From Lucifuga dentata (Eukaryota > Chordata > Actinopteri > Ophidiiformes > Bythitidae), in NCBI GenBank assembly GCA_014773175.1, contig VXCM01002929.1, positions 1 to 64,000 of the forward strand: a stretch of 64,000 nucleotides of DNA. The letters run 5' to 3'. Below are positions 24,853 through 37,195 of the stretch, in pieces. Made by a program: the position numbers and the translations under genes. The notes under the pieces were generated by a model that saw only the letters and a list, made by a program, of their open reading frames with translations, ran no database searches and was not told the DNA's origin. Position 1 is the first letter of the stretch. Each line of letters starts with the position of its first letter.

Positions 24853-27590
24853 GTCCTGAAAACTTCCAGTCTCAAAACCAGAGACAAAGTGATACACATA
24901 CAGTGACATGTTCATTTCATAACAGTACTGTCACCTAGTGGTTTAAATAAGCAGGGTTAGGCTTTAAACCTGTTTTTACTAGAATATCATAATTTCAGCT
25001 CAAATAGAAAATATGTTTAATTTGCCATATTTATCCTGTTGAGCCCATCTTACAGCTCTGAGTCAACACCATGTGCTTATTCCTGATCTGTTTGTTCTGA
25101 AATGTTATTGTGGCTGCTTGGTGCTTATACTGAGGAAATTATTCAAATCCAAAGCACTATATTATCATTGGAGTATCAAAACATCAAATGTAAATATTCT
25201 ACATGTCACATGCATCGTTTTAAATAGATTTGACCAAATGCAGCATGATGAATTTGGTATCTTTGGTAACCTTCCTCCAACACACTGTAGCTTCCTTATG
25301 CTGTTTAGTCACATTGTGGCCCCCTATTGGTTGCAATTACACATAGCAGTGTTAATTAGCACAGAAAAATATTGTAATGTCCCATATAAACTTGAGCTAA
25401 ATTAAAATGCGTATTTTTTTAAACACACAATTAGATGTAATTTGTCTAAATGACAAAAATAAATAAATGGTGTTTGTCAAGTAATCAGAATTGAAAATAC
25501 AGTACAGCTCTGGCACCTGTTCCAAGAAGCATGTTTACTGAGTTATCTGAATAACTAATCTCAAAAACCAGGGAAATCTAGGAAATCTGGATAATGGGCC
25601 TTTTCAGGTCTCAATCATCAAAATTATCTCATTAAACTTGCTTCATGGCTTTGTTTACAGTTAAAAATGTAGTTGTTGTCCGCGACCGCTCTGTGTATTA
25701 AATTGCCTGTAATTCAATTTGAGTGTCAGCTTTTTCCAGTTAGTGCATTTCTTTATGTTTGGAGGTGGAGGAACCCTTATAAAAAAAATTTTTTAAAATC
25801 ACAGATTGTACCTTTACCTCATGTTCCAATGATCTTTTATTAAATTTTAATTTTAGGATACAGTGGGAAAAAAAACGTCTTTATGTTTTTGCAACAAGAC
25901 AACAATTCGTCTTAAGATTTAGCATAAAAGTAGTCTAACATAGAAAAACACTTCCAAAACAAAACAATAGCCAGATCACTGTTCAGTAGTGTTACTCAAT
26001 CTACTCTCCTTCTTCCACAAATGGAAAAACACTTCCTGCTCTCCTACTTACTTATCAATAAACTGTCTACTGGCTACTGGAAAGCTTTTAGACACTCCAT
26101 TTGCATTGCAGACATTGCTGAGTCATTCCATCCAACATAAGGCCACTGTCCATTTGTCATGCAAACAGGGCTGGGTGGGGTTTGGGTGCAGCAACAACTT
26201 ACATAAACTCTTTTACATTCCCATCTCTCCTTCAGCTACTGAAGCATCCAATAATAATATTGCCAATCCAGATTATTATTATTATTATAAATTATGAGTA
26301 AAGAAAATTAACAAATGTAACATAATTACTTGAAATTAAATAGAGGTTACATGTACCCAGGCTTGATCATATGCATGGTCCAAATACAGACTGGCAAGGC
26401 CTCTGATGGGAAAAGTTAACTAAGGCGAATGCAGTGGTGAACATACAGATTAGGATACATGTTCATGTGATCAGAGGACAAAACAAATCTGTTACCTATA
26501 GGGTCATATTTACATCAGACCAATTAAATCAGGTTGTTATATGGTATCAGCTTTTGTCTGCACGCAACTGGTTTCTTAGAAGTTCATGTTGCAGAAAGTG
26601 CATGTACTTAGTAAAACTGACATTTTAAAGGGCAAGAAAAACTTTTTTTTTTTTTTTTTTTTTTNTTTTTTTTTTTTTTTTTAGGCGATATATAAAACAG
26701 AGTTGTCAAATATTGAACACCTCTCTACTACCAAAATCTTTATGCTGTACAGTTCAATCACCCATGTAAATAGGTCTATTTAATCACTGTACATGTTATA
26801 TTACAGATTTCCATTTCCACATACTATTGTATTAGTTTACTGCGTGCTTGACCACCTGTGTAACATATGAACAGAACAGGTTTGACACGTCACCATTAGC
26901 AGGGCTCCTTTCATTTTTGTTATATGCAAAACTTTCAGAGTAAGGGAGTGTCTCAAAGCATCATTTTCACAGTGACAGATCTGCATGAGTGTGTAAGACA
27001 CAGAAAATATGGCTTCCATCTGGACAAGTCTTATCTAAGCTTGTCCCGATACTTAGCTGAAAAAAAAAAAAAAAAACCCTTTGTGTATTTGAGCCTCACC
27101 TCGGAAACAAGAGAACAAGACACTATAAATGCCAGTGGCAAAACTGGTGAGGGCAGTCAGACTGGTTTGACTGGTCTGTGACAAACTATGTTATGCAACA
27201 AAGATCACTGAAACACAAAATGTGCCAAGTAGAATCAAAACATGTATTCTAGGTATTAATTTTACCCAATAGGCAAGAAGAAGCAATAACTAAAATCTTT
27301 TCTTAAGTTTTGTTACATACAACATGCTGCATGCACGCGTGATGGCAAGGTTAAATGGTACGGTGTTTGTATGATATGCATTACATGAAGTACCTACAGG
27401 TACTGTCAACAGAAATGAGATTTCTGTTCATCAAATGATTGAGCAGCAAGCTGCCTGTATTTGTCTAAATGAGGTAAGAATATGTTTAACATTGTTTATT
27501 ATCATTTCGCGAGGGAAGCTATACAAATCTGATTCAGAGCCTTAACCATTCTATTCCCATTCCTGTTCTGTGGAGGTGATGACACAGGTG
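24853..27590. other. Intergenic spacer, pkd1l3-like to ist1 (convergent 3' ends)
   Basis: I found no conserved exon on either strand here. In particular there is no trace of the missing polycystin channel exons. The region is AT-rich and includes a poly-T run with N at 26665. The block 25510-25640 (CTGTTCCAAGAAGCATGTTTAC) looks like a diverged dispersed repeat. Confidence 0.7.
27495..27500 (-). terminator. Probable ist1 poly(A) signal
   Basis: AATAAA on the minus strand, about 155 bases past the ist1 stop. Confidence 0.4.
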
Positions 27591-27606
27591 AGAGAGAGAG
27601 AGAGAN

Positions 27607-27634
<28 letters not shown>
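27591..27634. repeat. (GA)n microsatellite with N in the ist1 3' UTR
   Basis: A GA run with N at 27606 begins about 20 bases past the ist1 stop, so in the transcript it is a CU-rich tract at the very start of the 3' UTR. Confidence 0.9.
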
Positions 27635-27638
<4 letters not shown>

Positions 27639-27652
27639 CAGGGGCATAGAAA

Positions 27653-30600
27653 TTAGGTCTTCTTTTTCAGCTCCTCAAACCGCCGTGTTAAATCGTCAAA
27701 GTCAATGTCATCCGATGTGGTGGTGTTCCCGCCGAAAGAGGATGTGGGGAGTGTGTCAGGAACAGAGGGGAGTTCAGGGAGAGCATTGTTGTCAAAGAAC
27801 TGAGATGAAGCACCTGGACCTGAAGAGCACAAGACATTCAAAATGATGACATACAGCTGTGTTTCAAGCAGCTAATGCAGGTAGCAAGGAGTAACAATGG
27901 TAGCTTTACTGTAGGCAGCGACGAATGAAAGTTATGTCTCATGGCAAACATACAAACAGAAAACAATGGGAAATCAGACAGCATCGTTATAAAATTTAAA
28001 TAAGGCATATAGCCACTGGATTCTTCTCTTACATGGGAAACCTGTAGCATAATAACAGTGTTTAATTGTTGGTGATTTTTGGCAGAACTCACCTACAGCC
28101 TGGGAAGGAACAGAGGGTTTGTCAGTCAGGTCATCAATCTAAAACAAAGCAAAAACATATTAAAGTCCGTTCCATCCTAATACTGAAATAACAGCAAAGA
28201 GATTAGTTAGAGACATGAGCAATCACTGAGGTATTAGAAGAGAAAAATTAAGTGAAAACCTGCAGCCCGTGCATTTCAGAGAAAACCCTCACCTTTACGG
28301 TTACATATTACTTCTGCCTAAGACAGAAACAGATTAAGATTCCACTAACCTAAGCTCTCCTGTGGGACAGAGTTTCTCTAAATTAAAAAATGTATGTGCT
28401 GGTCTGATCTAATCCCACTCAAAGCAGTTAATCAAGACAAGGTTAGTAGCTGTTAGTAGTTCACAGTACCTATCCATACCACCTGTGATTAAAGACCTAA
28501 GATAACTCTGTGGAACAGCATAGCAGTGCAGAAGAAAGGCAAAACTGCAATCAAGCTAAAATGAACTGCTCTTCCCTGAGTGGTGCCCTGCTCTGTCCAT
28601 CTGTCCATCTGTCTGCAGGATTGGGGACAGGAGGGGGGCATGGATTGGAGGATTTCGTTCACTTACAGACTCGTATGTAGGGGGACAACTGGGTAGCTGA
28701 GGAGGTTGCCCTCCTCCCATGGGGTGCTGGAAATTGTTCACGCCATAGGTTCCAATGGGGACGTTGAAGGGTTCCTGGGGAAAATCAATAGTCAGGCAAA
28801 CATCTGAGCCAAGTCGTCAATTATGTTAATTTATGATGCTTAAGGATGAATGGAATTACATTTTTTAAAACACTATGGTTCTAATGACATCTGATAAATC
28901 AGAATGATGATGGTTAGAACAAGTGTCTTACTGCTCCTTTGGGAGATGGGTAGCTGAAAGGTATTGACATAGGCATGTGCATAGGCACAGCATTGGGAGG
29001 AGCAGTGAAACCTCCACCTCCTCCTCCTCCTCCTCCTCCTCCAGGCTTCTTGTCAATGTCCACGTCAATCAGGTCTGCCTCCTCACCAGTGCACACCTCA
29101 GGCTGTCCGTTTAGAGGGGAAGAGCAAGCACAAACGCACAGTCACAGGAGGTACAGTGAATCAAAAGAATGGAAGGCAAGAAAGTAAAAGAGTACATAAA
29201 CACAACTGATGTTTCAATCCTTCATATCCGATAAGAAATGGGAGCCGATGATATCTGACTCTTTCATGCTCACCCGGACCATGGCATCAGGTTCATATGG
29301 TACATTATAGTTCTTGGCGATCTCTATCAAGTAGCGCTCCACTAAGATCTTTGGGGGGGCCTCCACACTCAGTTTGTGCATCAGCTAAATAACACACAAC
29401 ACACATTAGATTAGGTGCTGGTAAAATGTTTTGAGTCTAAGTATTCTTGATTTGAGGACAGTGAATGAAAAAAACACCTACCCTGTCATTTACTGTGCCA
29501 ATCTGGTTTGTCCTGCACAGCTTGCCATACTCCTTGCTATATTTTGCACACAGCTGATCAGACACCTGAAAGAAGTTTCTGATAGTAAGGCTATCAAGAT
29601 GCTACAATGCCAGTCAGCTTCAGTATTGATGGTAGTGCCAGTAGACAGGAAGCACTGTTGTACTTACAATTTTTAGTTCAAGCACCTCTGACTGGAGACG
29701 AGGAGCTGCCCAGATAAGAGTGGATACTGCCTCCTGTAAGCCTGGATCCAACTCCCTAATTGGAGAAAAAGAAAGGGATTAATAAGAAGCTGAACCTGTA
29801 TCTTTGTCTAGTGTTAGTCTGTATATTAGTCAGGAAACACTTAATCAATTAGTGGATTAAAAGAAAAGGAATCGTCAATTTTAATAATCTAATGTTTTTG
29901 TCATTTATCAAGTAAAAATATCAAAAAATTGCTAGTTCCAGTTTCTCAAATGCTCCGTAAATGTGAGAATATGAATTTGATTAATCTAACAAATTAAAAC
30001 TGGAAATAACTGATTGATAGAAAATAATGAGTTGCAACCCCACTGTGTACTAAAGGACCTCTCAATCAATCTTAAGAGTTCAGTTGCACGTGTAATTTTA
30101 ATTCACTAAATTTTGCACTTTGGCGAGTTGCTCACTTCATAGATTGAATGAGGCCGAAGCGCGCCAGTAGCAGGTCACAATAAAGCTCCAGGATCTCCAT
30201 GGCCTCTACAAGATAGTCCTCCCTGATGATGTGCTCTACCCGGATCCTCGCCCTCTCATCCTTTCCCGATGACAGGTAATCAGCAATCTCCTTTCTTGCT
30301 TTTTGAGCAAGCTCAGCTTCATTTTAAAGTGAGAGTTAGTACACACAAAAAATGTATACTGTCATTACATAGAGGAAAAATGGCACAGTGCTCTACAATA
30401 AAGTACCCAGTGGCTATACGAGAGCCATGAAACAAACTACCTGGGAGTAGAAGAGAATTTCTTTAGTCCAGCACTCACTTTTCTTTTTCTCTAGCAGTTT
30501 GAGTCGGTTGATGACCAGCCGGAGGTTTACTCTGAGCCTCTCTGCTCTGAATCCTCCTCCCAGCATGATGGTGGGCTCTCTATGGACAGGAGGAGATGAA

Positions 30601-31220
30601 GACACACAAACACACCGAAACCAAGTCAGCTTGACCTCTGTTCAAATGAGTCACCTAATCATGTGAGCATGATTATATCGCCACCACAGAACGATGCAGG
30701 AGAATGGCTTACACAAACACAAATATAAGCATATAAACACATACACACACCAAAACAATGAATTTAGCTGTGTAACGTTAAAAAGCTCAAAGCGGTTAGC
30801 TTTAGCTTTAATGGTTAGCCGGTGATTACGGCTAACGAAGCTAACCAGACACTATTTGTACACAAATTTGCCATTCCCATATCTGTTTCATTAGCTACTC
30901 ATCTGTTTCATGTATCTAACTGACCATAACTTTGTTGATACGATCAATACAAAGTCTCTGGTGCTAACACTTACTAGCCACCTTCGCTTTGTTAGCAGGC
31001 TTCCTGTTCTGTCAATGTTCACGCTAACTAGCCACCCAGCTCGCCCAACAGCAGCAATAGTAAAACAAACCGACTAAACACACTCAAGTAGTTTGAAAAA
31101 CAAATAATTTCAAATTGATTCGTCGTTAATTATTTCCATTTAAGAGACAGTACCTGTAAATATTTTAGAGAAAAGTAAACACCAACTTCTCCGTCTGCTG
31201 CTTGTTACTTCGCTGGTTCA
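27653..31220 (-). CDS. ist1: IST1 homolog, ESCRT-III associated factor
   Basis: Binds CHMP1 and VPS4 and regulates ESCRT-III disassembly in endosomal sorting and cytokinetic abscission. Non-coding first exon about 31154-31220. Coding exons: 30479-30566 (start codon 30564-30566, exon to 30579), 30136-30316, 29668-29755, 29482-29565, 29274-29384, 28932-29102, 28667-28774, 28093-28138, 27653-27819. Phases join into 347 residues (human about 365). The N-terminal CHMP-like helical domain starts MLGGGFRAERLRVNLR and runs through VEHIIREDYLVEAMEILELY, APRLQSEV, CAKYSKEYGKLCRTNQIGTV and NYNVPYEPD. Next come a proline-rich linker with 11 glycines encoded by a GGA/GGT run, and a C-terminal MIT-interacting motif DIDFDDLTRRFEELKKKT. 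Start chosen at the conserved MLGGGF, although an upstream in-frame ATG lies in the intron. Confidence 0.95.
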
Positions 31221-31224
31221 CTTC

Positions 31225-31252
31225 ACTTCCGCATTGAGCTTTCGTGACGTCA
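31225..31252 (-). promoter_or_regulatory. ist1 core promoter: ETS site and full CRE
   Basis: ACTTCCG (ETS type) at 31225 and the full palindromic CRE TGACGTCA at 31245-31252 lie just upstream of the proposed non-coding first exon of ist1. This is a typical TATA-less housekeeping arrangement. The start site itself is inferred. Confidence 0.55.
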
Positions 31253-31420
31253 TGATGTTTTGTTTCGAGGGTGGCTACTTTTATATTCGCATGTTTTCTT
31301 CCAGACATTAAGTAAAAACGCATGACTCAAGTGCTTGCGTACACGTGTAAAATAACGGCGTACATTTACCGAGGTATTGAGGTACATAGGCGTCAATTTA
31401 TGAGGAACATTGGGGTTTCT

Positions 31421-31483
31421 AATCAATCAATCAATCAATCAATCATATATATATATATACATACAGAGAGAGAGAGAGAGAGA
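31421..31483. repeat. Compound (AATC)n-(AT)n-(AG)n microsatellite
   Basis: Three adjoining simple repeats upstream of ist1. Apart from this, 31260-32200 holds only AT-rich spacer between ist1 and the 3' end of mphosph10, with no supportable gene. Confidence 0.9.
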
Positions 31484-32208
31484 GGATAAAATAGTTCCAG
31501 GAAAAAGATGTGCGCCATAGGTCATCTTTGAAAATGAGAATAAACTCACTTGTGTCTTTATCGGGGCTTTATTTTCACCAATAAAACTACAAAAAAAAAA
31601 AAAAGCTCCTACATTTCACTTTATTCTGAATGATGCTTGAAAGCAGAAATAGTAAACTCAAATAGTAAACTTGTGTCATACGCCCGAAAATTATATCTTA
31701 TACCGTAATATAACCAATTTCAGCATCATGTGTTACTAACTTGTTGTAATAGTGAAATAAAAATCAAATGTGCTACTGATTAGTAGTTTATATGGTATCA
31801 GCCACATTTTCTTCAGTCCACAGAAAATTTAAATACTCACTGATATCATTCTTACATATTTAGCCTTGCTGTAGCCAACACACTTAAGAGCCCTTCCTTT
31901 GCCTTAAATCCAAATCAGCTATGCATCAAGTTTTAGGATCAGTTATATTCAGTATGTTTAGTACTGATGTTTATCTTTTATTAATTATATGGGCTTTGAC
32001 ACAGTCATTTTCAACCCATTCTGAAAGGTGATTTCATGTTGATAAACATAAATTAGAACATATTAAAGAGCTCTAATTGTTGCAAACAATTGACACCTTT
32101 CTGGACGCTTCAAATTTAATTTTTAGTGAAAACAAGAAACATTTACAAAGATTTTCTGGTTTAATATATTGCAGTTTTCTCATAAAAATGAATCTGTACA
32201 ATAAAATT

Positions 32209-32214
32209 TTTATT
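32209..32214 (-). terminator. mphosph10 poly(A) signal
   Basis: AATAAA on the minus strand, only 24 bases past the stop, giving a very short 3' UTR. Confidence 0.6.
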
Positions 32215-32237
32215 GACCATAACTAACACAATAATTA

Positions 32238-35200
32238 TTATAACTTGAGTTTGCTGGCAGAAACTTCGTTGTGTTTCTTTTTCTTTGAGGTCTGGTCCTT
32301 TACACCTTTGATCTGACTTTTGACCTGGTCCTGCAGCTGAGAAAAGAAGGCTTGAGAGGACCGCAGAGCCTTGTCCTTTCCCTCATTCTGAAACAGAGGA
32401 TCCACCATGTTAGTTCAGTCACCTCACACACTGAATACAACATATTAACCTAAAATAAAGATGAGGTTTAATTTAAGACTGTTTCTATCCCTCATTTGAT
32501 GGTAACATGTAAAGCCAGAAATCGTAGAGCAGGGAGAAATCAATGCATCCTGCTATGGGGAACCACCACTGAGCAGCCAGTTGACATTTAATCATAGTTG
32601 ACTTAATTAGACGTCTTATTGCCCAGTTTACTGTAGCAATAAGCAAGTACAGAGAACACATCAGGTACATCCAGGACACACAGAAAACACTCACCTTGAG
32701 TAATGTGGCTTTGCCTCCTTGTGTGAGCTTCTTCATGTTTTCAGCCACTTCAGCCTTTGACTGCTTTTTGTTCTCTCCAGCTTTATTGGCCTGTTTAAGT
32801 TTCTGTCTCTCTTCTCTCTCCTTGATTTTGATGCGCTTCACCTTCTTCTTGAAGCGTCTCTCACGCTTCTTGTCTGTTGACGTCTTCTCCTTATCACCCA
32901 GTATATCACCGCCTTTCTTCTTCTCCTGTGGTTAGAGGGGAATATTATCAAACAGTGTACACAAATTTACCCAGATCAAAATGAAAGGTTGAATATGAAG
33001 AAAGACAAACCTTGATTTCCTCTGGTGCAAGCAGAGTAGCATCGCTGGCACTGACTGGAGCCACCTCCTCCATTGCAATGGAAGGCAAGTTAGAGACCAC
33101 TTTCACCTCAGGGACAGGCTGTGGACAAAAGGGAAACATGAGTCCCACTTCCTACTAATCTTCTTTAGTACCATTCTTTATAGGAAATTATTTTCACAAG
33201 GATACAGGATGTCACAATTCTGTTTCACTATTCATTCATTTATATGTACTTGTGCCATTTGGAAAAAATCTTTTAAATACACAATCCAACAAAAAGTTTT
33301 CTTATCCTCCATCTTTACGAAGAATTTATAAGTATGGTCTGTAGATATTTTATGCAATTCTGATTTTTCATTTTTAATTTGTGAACATTAAGGCCTACAT
33401 ATTCTCTATAAAGGAATATGCATATGTTACTCGTAGTACCTCATAATATTAATCCAGTTTTTGTTGTTATGACCTTCAGTCAAAACTTACTGGTTTAGGT
33501 GTGAAGTGGAAGTTGGAGAGAGCATCCAACTTTACAAAGAGTGTGTCCATAAGCTTCTGAATTTCTACATGGGTTGAATTCTCCTCCTCCTCTGTCTTTT
33601 GCTGCAATAATAATCAAAAAACATAAGAAATTATTCTGACAGGTTCACGTGTTTGCACAGCAGTGAAAACTGGAGGAAAGTCATACCTGTGCCTGCTTGA
33701 GGTACTCTTGCTCATAGATTTCTGCTAGACTCTGCTTGCTCTTTTCATGGTCCAATGTTAGCCTCTTCTTGTATTCAAACACCTCCTCTTTGGGTTTCTC
33801 CTTACGGACCACATCATCAAATGTCTAAAAGAAGCAAAGTGCTGGGTTACAACTAGCCAATTGAAAAAAAAAAAAAAAAAAAAANAAAAAAAAAAAAAAA
33901 AAAAGAAAAAAAAATCACATGCTATTTTTCTATTGTGATCTACGTGCTGACCTGATCTTTAATTCTCTGTTTGATGACGTCTTCAAGCTGTAGTGTGGTT
34001 TCCTCCGTGATCGCCGGGGCTAAAAGAGCATAAATAAAATCTTATGGTTTGATTTGGACTTGGATAGAGAAAAAGAAATGTCATCATATTTATAGCAAAT
34101 TGACAACAAGATTATACACATAACACTCAGTACATTTATGTGCACAGTGTACTGTAAGGCAAATGCAAAGTATATAAATGGAATAATAATTTTTTGTTTG
34201 CCAAATACACCTGACTAGTTGCTTCATTGGGGAAAAGCATGCACTGATTATAAACTCAATAATTTTTTACATGCTTGAGTGAACTGATTTACAATTGCAT
34301 ATACTAGGTCTGTTACAACATCAGTTTATGCTGATCAAATTATTGTGTTTACATGACATTAGGAAAAAAAAAACCCAATTATTACCTCAAAAGGAGCAGA
34401 ATCAAAAACATTAACATACTGACTCTAAATTGTGGTATACTGTATATATCTAATTTAATATCACCCAATTTGCATACACATGGATTCAGCACACAAGCAG
34501 AGAAAGGTCACCCACCCATCCTGGATGCCTGCTCAAACTCCACATCTTCTTCCAGCAGGCTGTTCTCTGGACGAGTCTGAGCTGTAACCTCTCCAGACAG
34601 CTGCCACGGCTTCTCTGCTAGAGCTGCTTTCTCCAGCTCAGAGATCTTCTCCGACATCTGCAAGGTGGAACAGCAACAGGAAATAGCTACTGTTAATGGC
34701 AGGGTGACTCTTCTGCATCGATCCAGTGTAGATCTTGAAGTGAGATCAATCATTTTAAGTCATATTTGATTTAAAGTGCATTATGATGGTAAGGTGTCAT
34801 AACACCTTTGATGATAAATGCAGTAAAAACGGTATTAACAGAGATATAATCATCACTGTTGTACCACATATCGGCCACATTACCTTTTCTTGCCGCTTTT
34901 CAAATGATGACTTTGAATCTGTTTTTGCCGTACTTTGGGTCTTTCCTCCAAAAATGTCCTCCATGCCCTCTCCCTCGCTCTCCTCATCCTCAGAAAGGTT
35001 AAAGGTCACTCTTTTCAGAGATGCTTTGGACTTGCTCTGCTCTTCATCTTTAAAAATACCCCTGGTACAGAATGAACACAGATGTTGTTGAATCAACCTC
35101 CCATTGTGCTCAAGCTTCTCCCCCACCACCCAGCCCCATTTCCCACACACCTGATAATTATATGCATTACCTGTTTATTAAAACACTTACTCATCATCAC

Positions 35201-37108
35201 TCTCCTCTTCATCAACATAATCATCTTCCTGTTCATCCATGTCTGCATCACCATCTTCCTGGCCCTCTTCCACACTGTCATTCTTATCATCTGATTGGTC
35301 GTCTGCTTTAGCTGGTTCACTATCCACAGCATCAAAGTAGTCCTTGTACTTGAGATTCCTGGAGCTCTTTACCTGTCAATATAAGCAACAATCAATACAT
35401 GTACATTGTATGAAGCTCTTGTTTATAAAATGTACAAATAAAAATAACAATTTTACACTATTTTAATGGTAACATTCCCATTTAACTAAATTAATATCAG
35501 GTTCACCATGTATGTAAGCACAATGAGGCAAAATTATAAAACGCTTACAGTGTTTTCTTTCTTTTGTCTTTTGGTAGAAATTGCTTTCTCTAGGTCAAAA
35601 TCATCATCATCATCAGAGGGCACCTCTTGAAAATAATCTATGTCATCTTCCCCATCATCCTTCTTCCCTTCTCGTTTGTCCATATCATCAAGAAAAGACT
35701 CCATCTCTGACAGCTTGAAGAACCTGTCATCAGCTTCAGAGGGAACCACCTTTGTTTTGGAACCTTTCTTTCCAAAGTCTTTCTTCTGTTTCTCTTGTTT
35801 CTCCAGGGCATCCACATCAAAATCTAAATCACTGTCCTCGTCTGTGTAATCCTCCTCCTCAGGCATTTTCTTAGACTGCCTGGGTAGTTCTCCTGCTTCC
35901 TCTTCATCAACATTTTCATCATCAGTGTCTCCTTCTTCCTCCTCAAGATTCTCCTCCTCCTCCTCCTCCTCCTCTATTGGCAGTACTGTTAAAGTGTCAT
36001 TTGACATGGCCTCACCAACCATATTCTCAAAGGTTTTCAGTACAGCAGAGTTCTGCAGCTCCAGCTCCTGCCAGATCTGTTCCTCATCAAAGTTTTCCAC
36101 CACCAGCTGAACCAGTGGGCTACCCTTAATATCAGAAGGCTCCTGGGCCTTGTGGAGATCATACAGGGTCTTGGTGAGAGAAATAAAGTCTGCTGCCACT
36201 CCATCTTGAAGGCTGCAAAAGCAGAAATAATCATTATGGTGAATCTAGTGAAAAAGCTTTTTTTTTTTTTTTTTTTTTAAATCCCCTGACATTTAAAGCA
36301 TGTTGGGGTGGGACAAATATTCAATACAAGATTTACAACTGGATTGGCATCAAAAATAGCTGTTATTAATATGCATATGGGTTATGAATTTTACAATTAA
36401 AATTTTGAACACATGTACTATTTACAGATTTCTTTTAAATAGACAACATAAATTTTGAGGGCAATACTGACATATATTCTTAAAAATATATATATAGTTG
36501 TATCTTGGTTGTATCTTTTTATTTTTTTTTAGCTTAAAAAGCAATGCGAACAAACATTTTTAACAGTGATGCCTCAAATTTAGTTATTAGAAAGTTGAAA
36601 AAATTAAACTTTAACCATAAAGATGACGGTAACAGTTAATATAGCAGTAAATTATCTGGCACACTGCACATTGTGTACATATATTTTATAAAATAATTTT
36701 CCACTGCTGGAATGAACATAAGAACTATATCTATCCATCTATCCATCCATCCATTCAGAAAATAGATGCAGAAAAACCTCAATTTTAGGCAAAATAATAT
36801 CCGGGAAATTATGTTCTTACAGTTCCCAGGAGGTAAACGCTAACAGTGTGTTGTTCGTTTACCCCTGTAAACTGGTGACTTTAGCCTGAATGTGTCTAAT
36901 GCTATATGCATGCAGTTAGCCTAAGCTAATAGTTAGCCAGCCTTACATTGTCTTCACCAAAAAATATGATGCAACGTTGCAGTCAGTTTTAACAACACAC
37001 TCAAAATACGGCTAACACATACCTCAAAAAGTTCTCTGGGTGCGCTGTGTTTACGTTTATTTTCTTTACACACTCCTCCAAAACGCTACACATATCTCCG
37101 CTAGCCAT
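32238..37108 (-). CDS. mphosph10: U3 snoRNP protein MPHOSPH10 (MPP10), 11 exons
   Basis: Component of the nucleolar small-subunit processome, bound to U3 snoRNP with IMP3 and IMP4, needed for early 18S rRNA cleavages. Exons: 37023-37108, 35549-36212, 35191-35372, 34884-35061, 34516-34657, 33952-34019, 33687-33824, 33491-33601, 33011-33118, 32695-32925, 32238-32387. All phases join into 685 residues (human 681). The long exon 2 encodes the conserved [16 protein letters not shown] block followed by Glu/Asp-rich tracts. [75 protein letters not shown] and [20 protein letters not shown] are all recognisable. The tail is lysine-rich. It shares an 87-bp gap with the divergent mcee, the same arrangement as in mammals. 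Confidence 0.96.
33864..33914. repeat. Poly-A run with N in an mphosph10 intron
   Basis: A long A run broken by N at 33885. In gene sense it is a poly-T tract in the intron between exons 33687-33824 and 33952-34019. It is a low-complexity single-N assembly join. Confidence 0.85.
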
Positions 37109-37195
37109 CGCTTCCCCACATGTATACATATGTGTTGCATGTAAATAGGCTCTCCGAGAAACTCTCCTGCTACTGTTAGGTTCCGAGGGAGAAAC
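37109..37195. promoter_or_regulatory. Bidirectional mphosph10/mcee promoter
   Basis: Only 87 bases separate the two divergent start codons, so the two core promoters and 5' UTRs must share or overlap this stretch. It contains ATGTATACATATGTGTTGCAT on the mphosph10 side and a G-rich TTCCGAGGGAG on the mcee side. No TATA box is obvious. Confidence 0.75.

Noticed and set aside
35640..36110. Serine-rich plus-strand frames
   Set aside because: They are antisense shadows of the Glu/Asp-rich mphosph10 exon 2.
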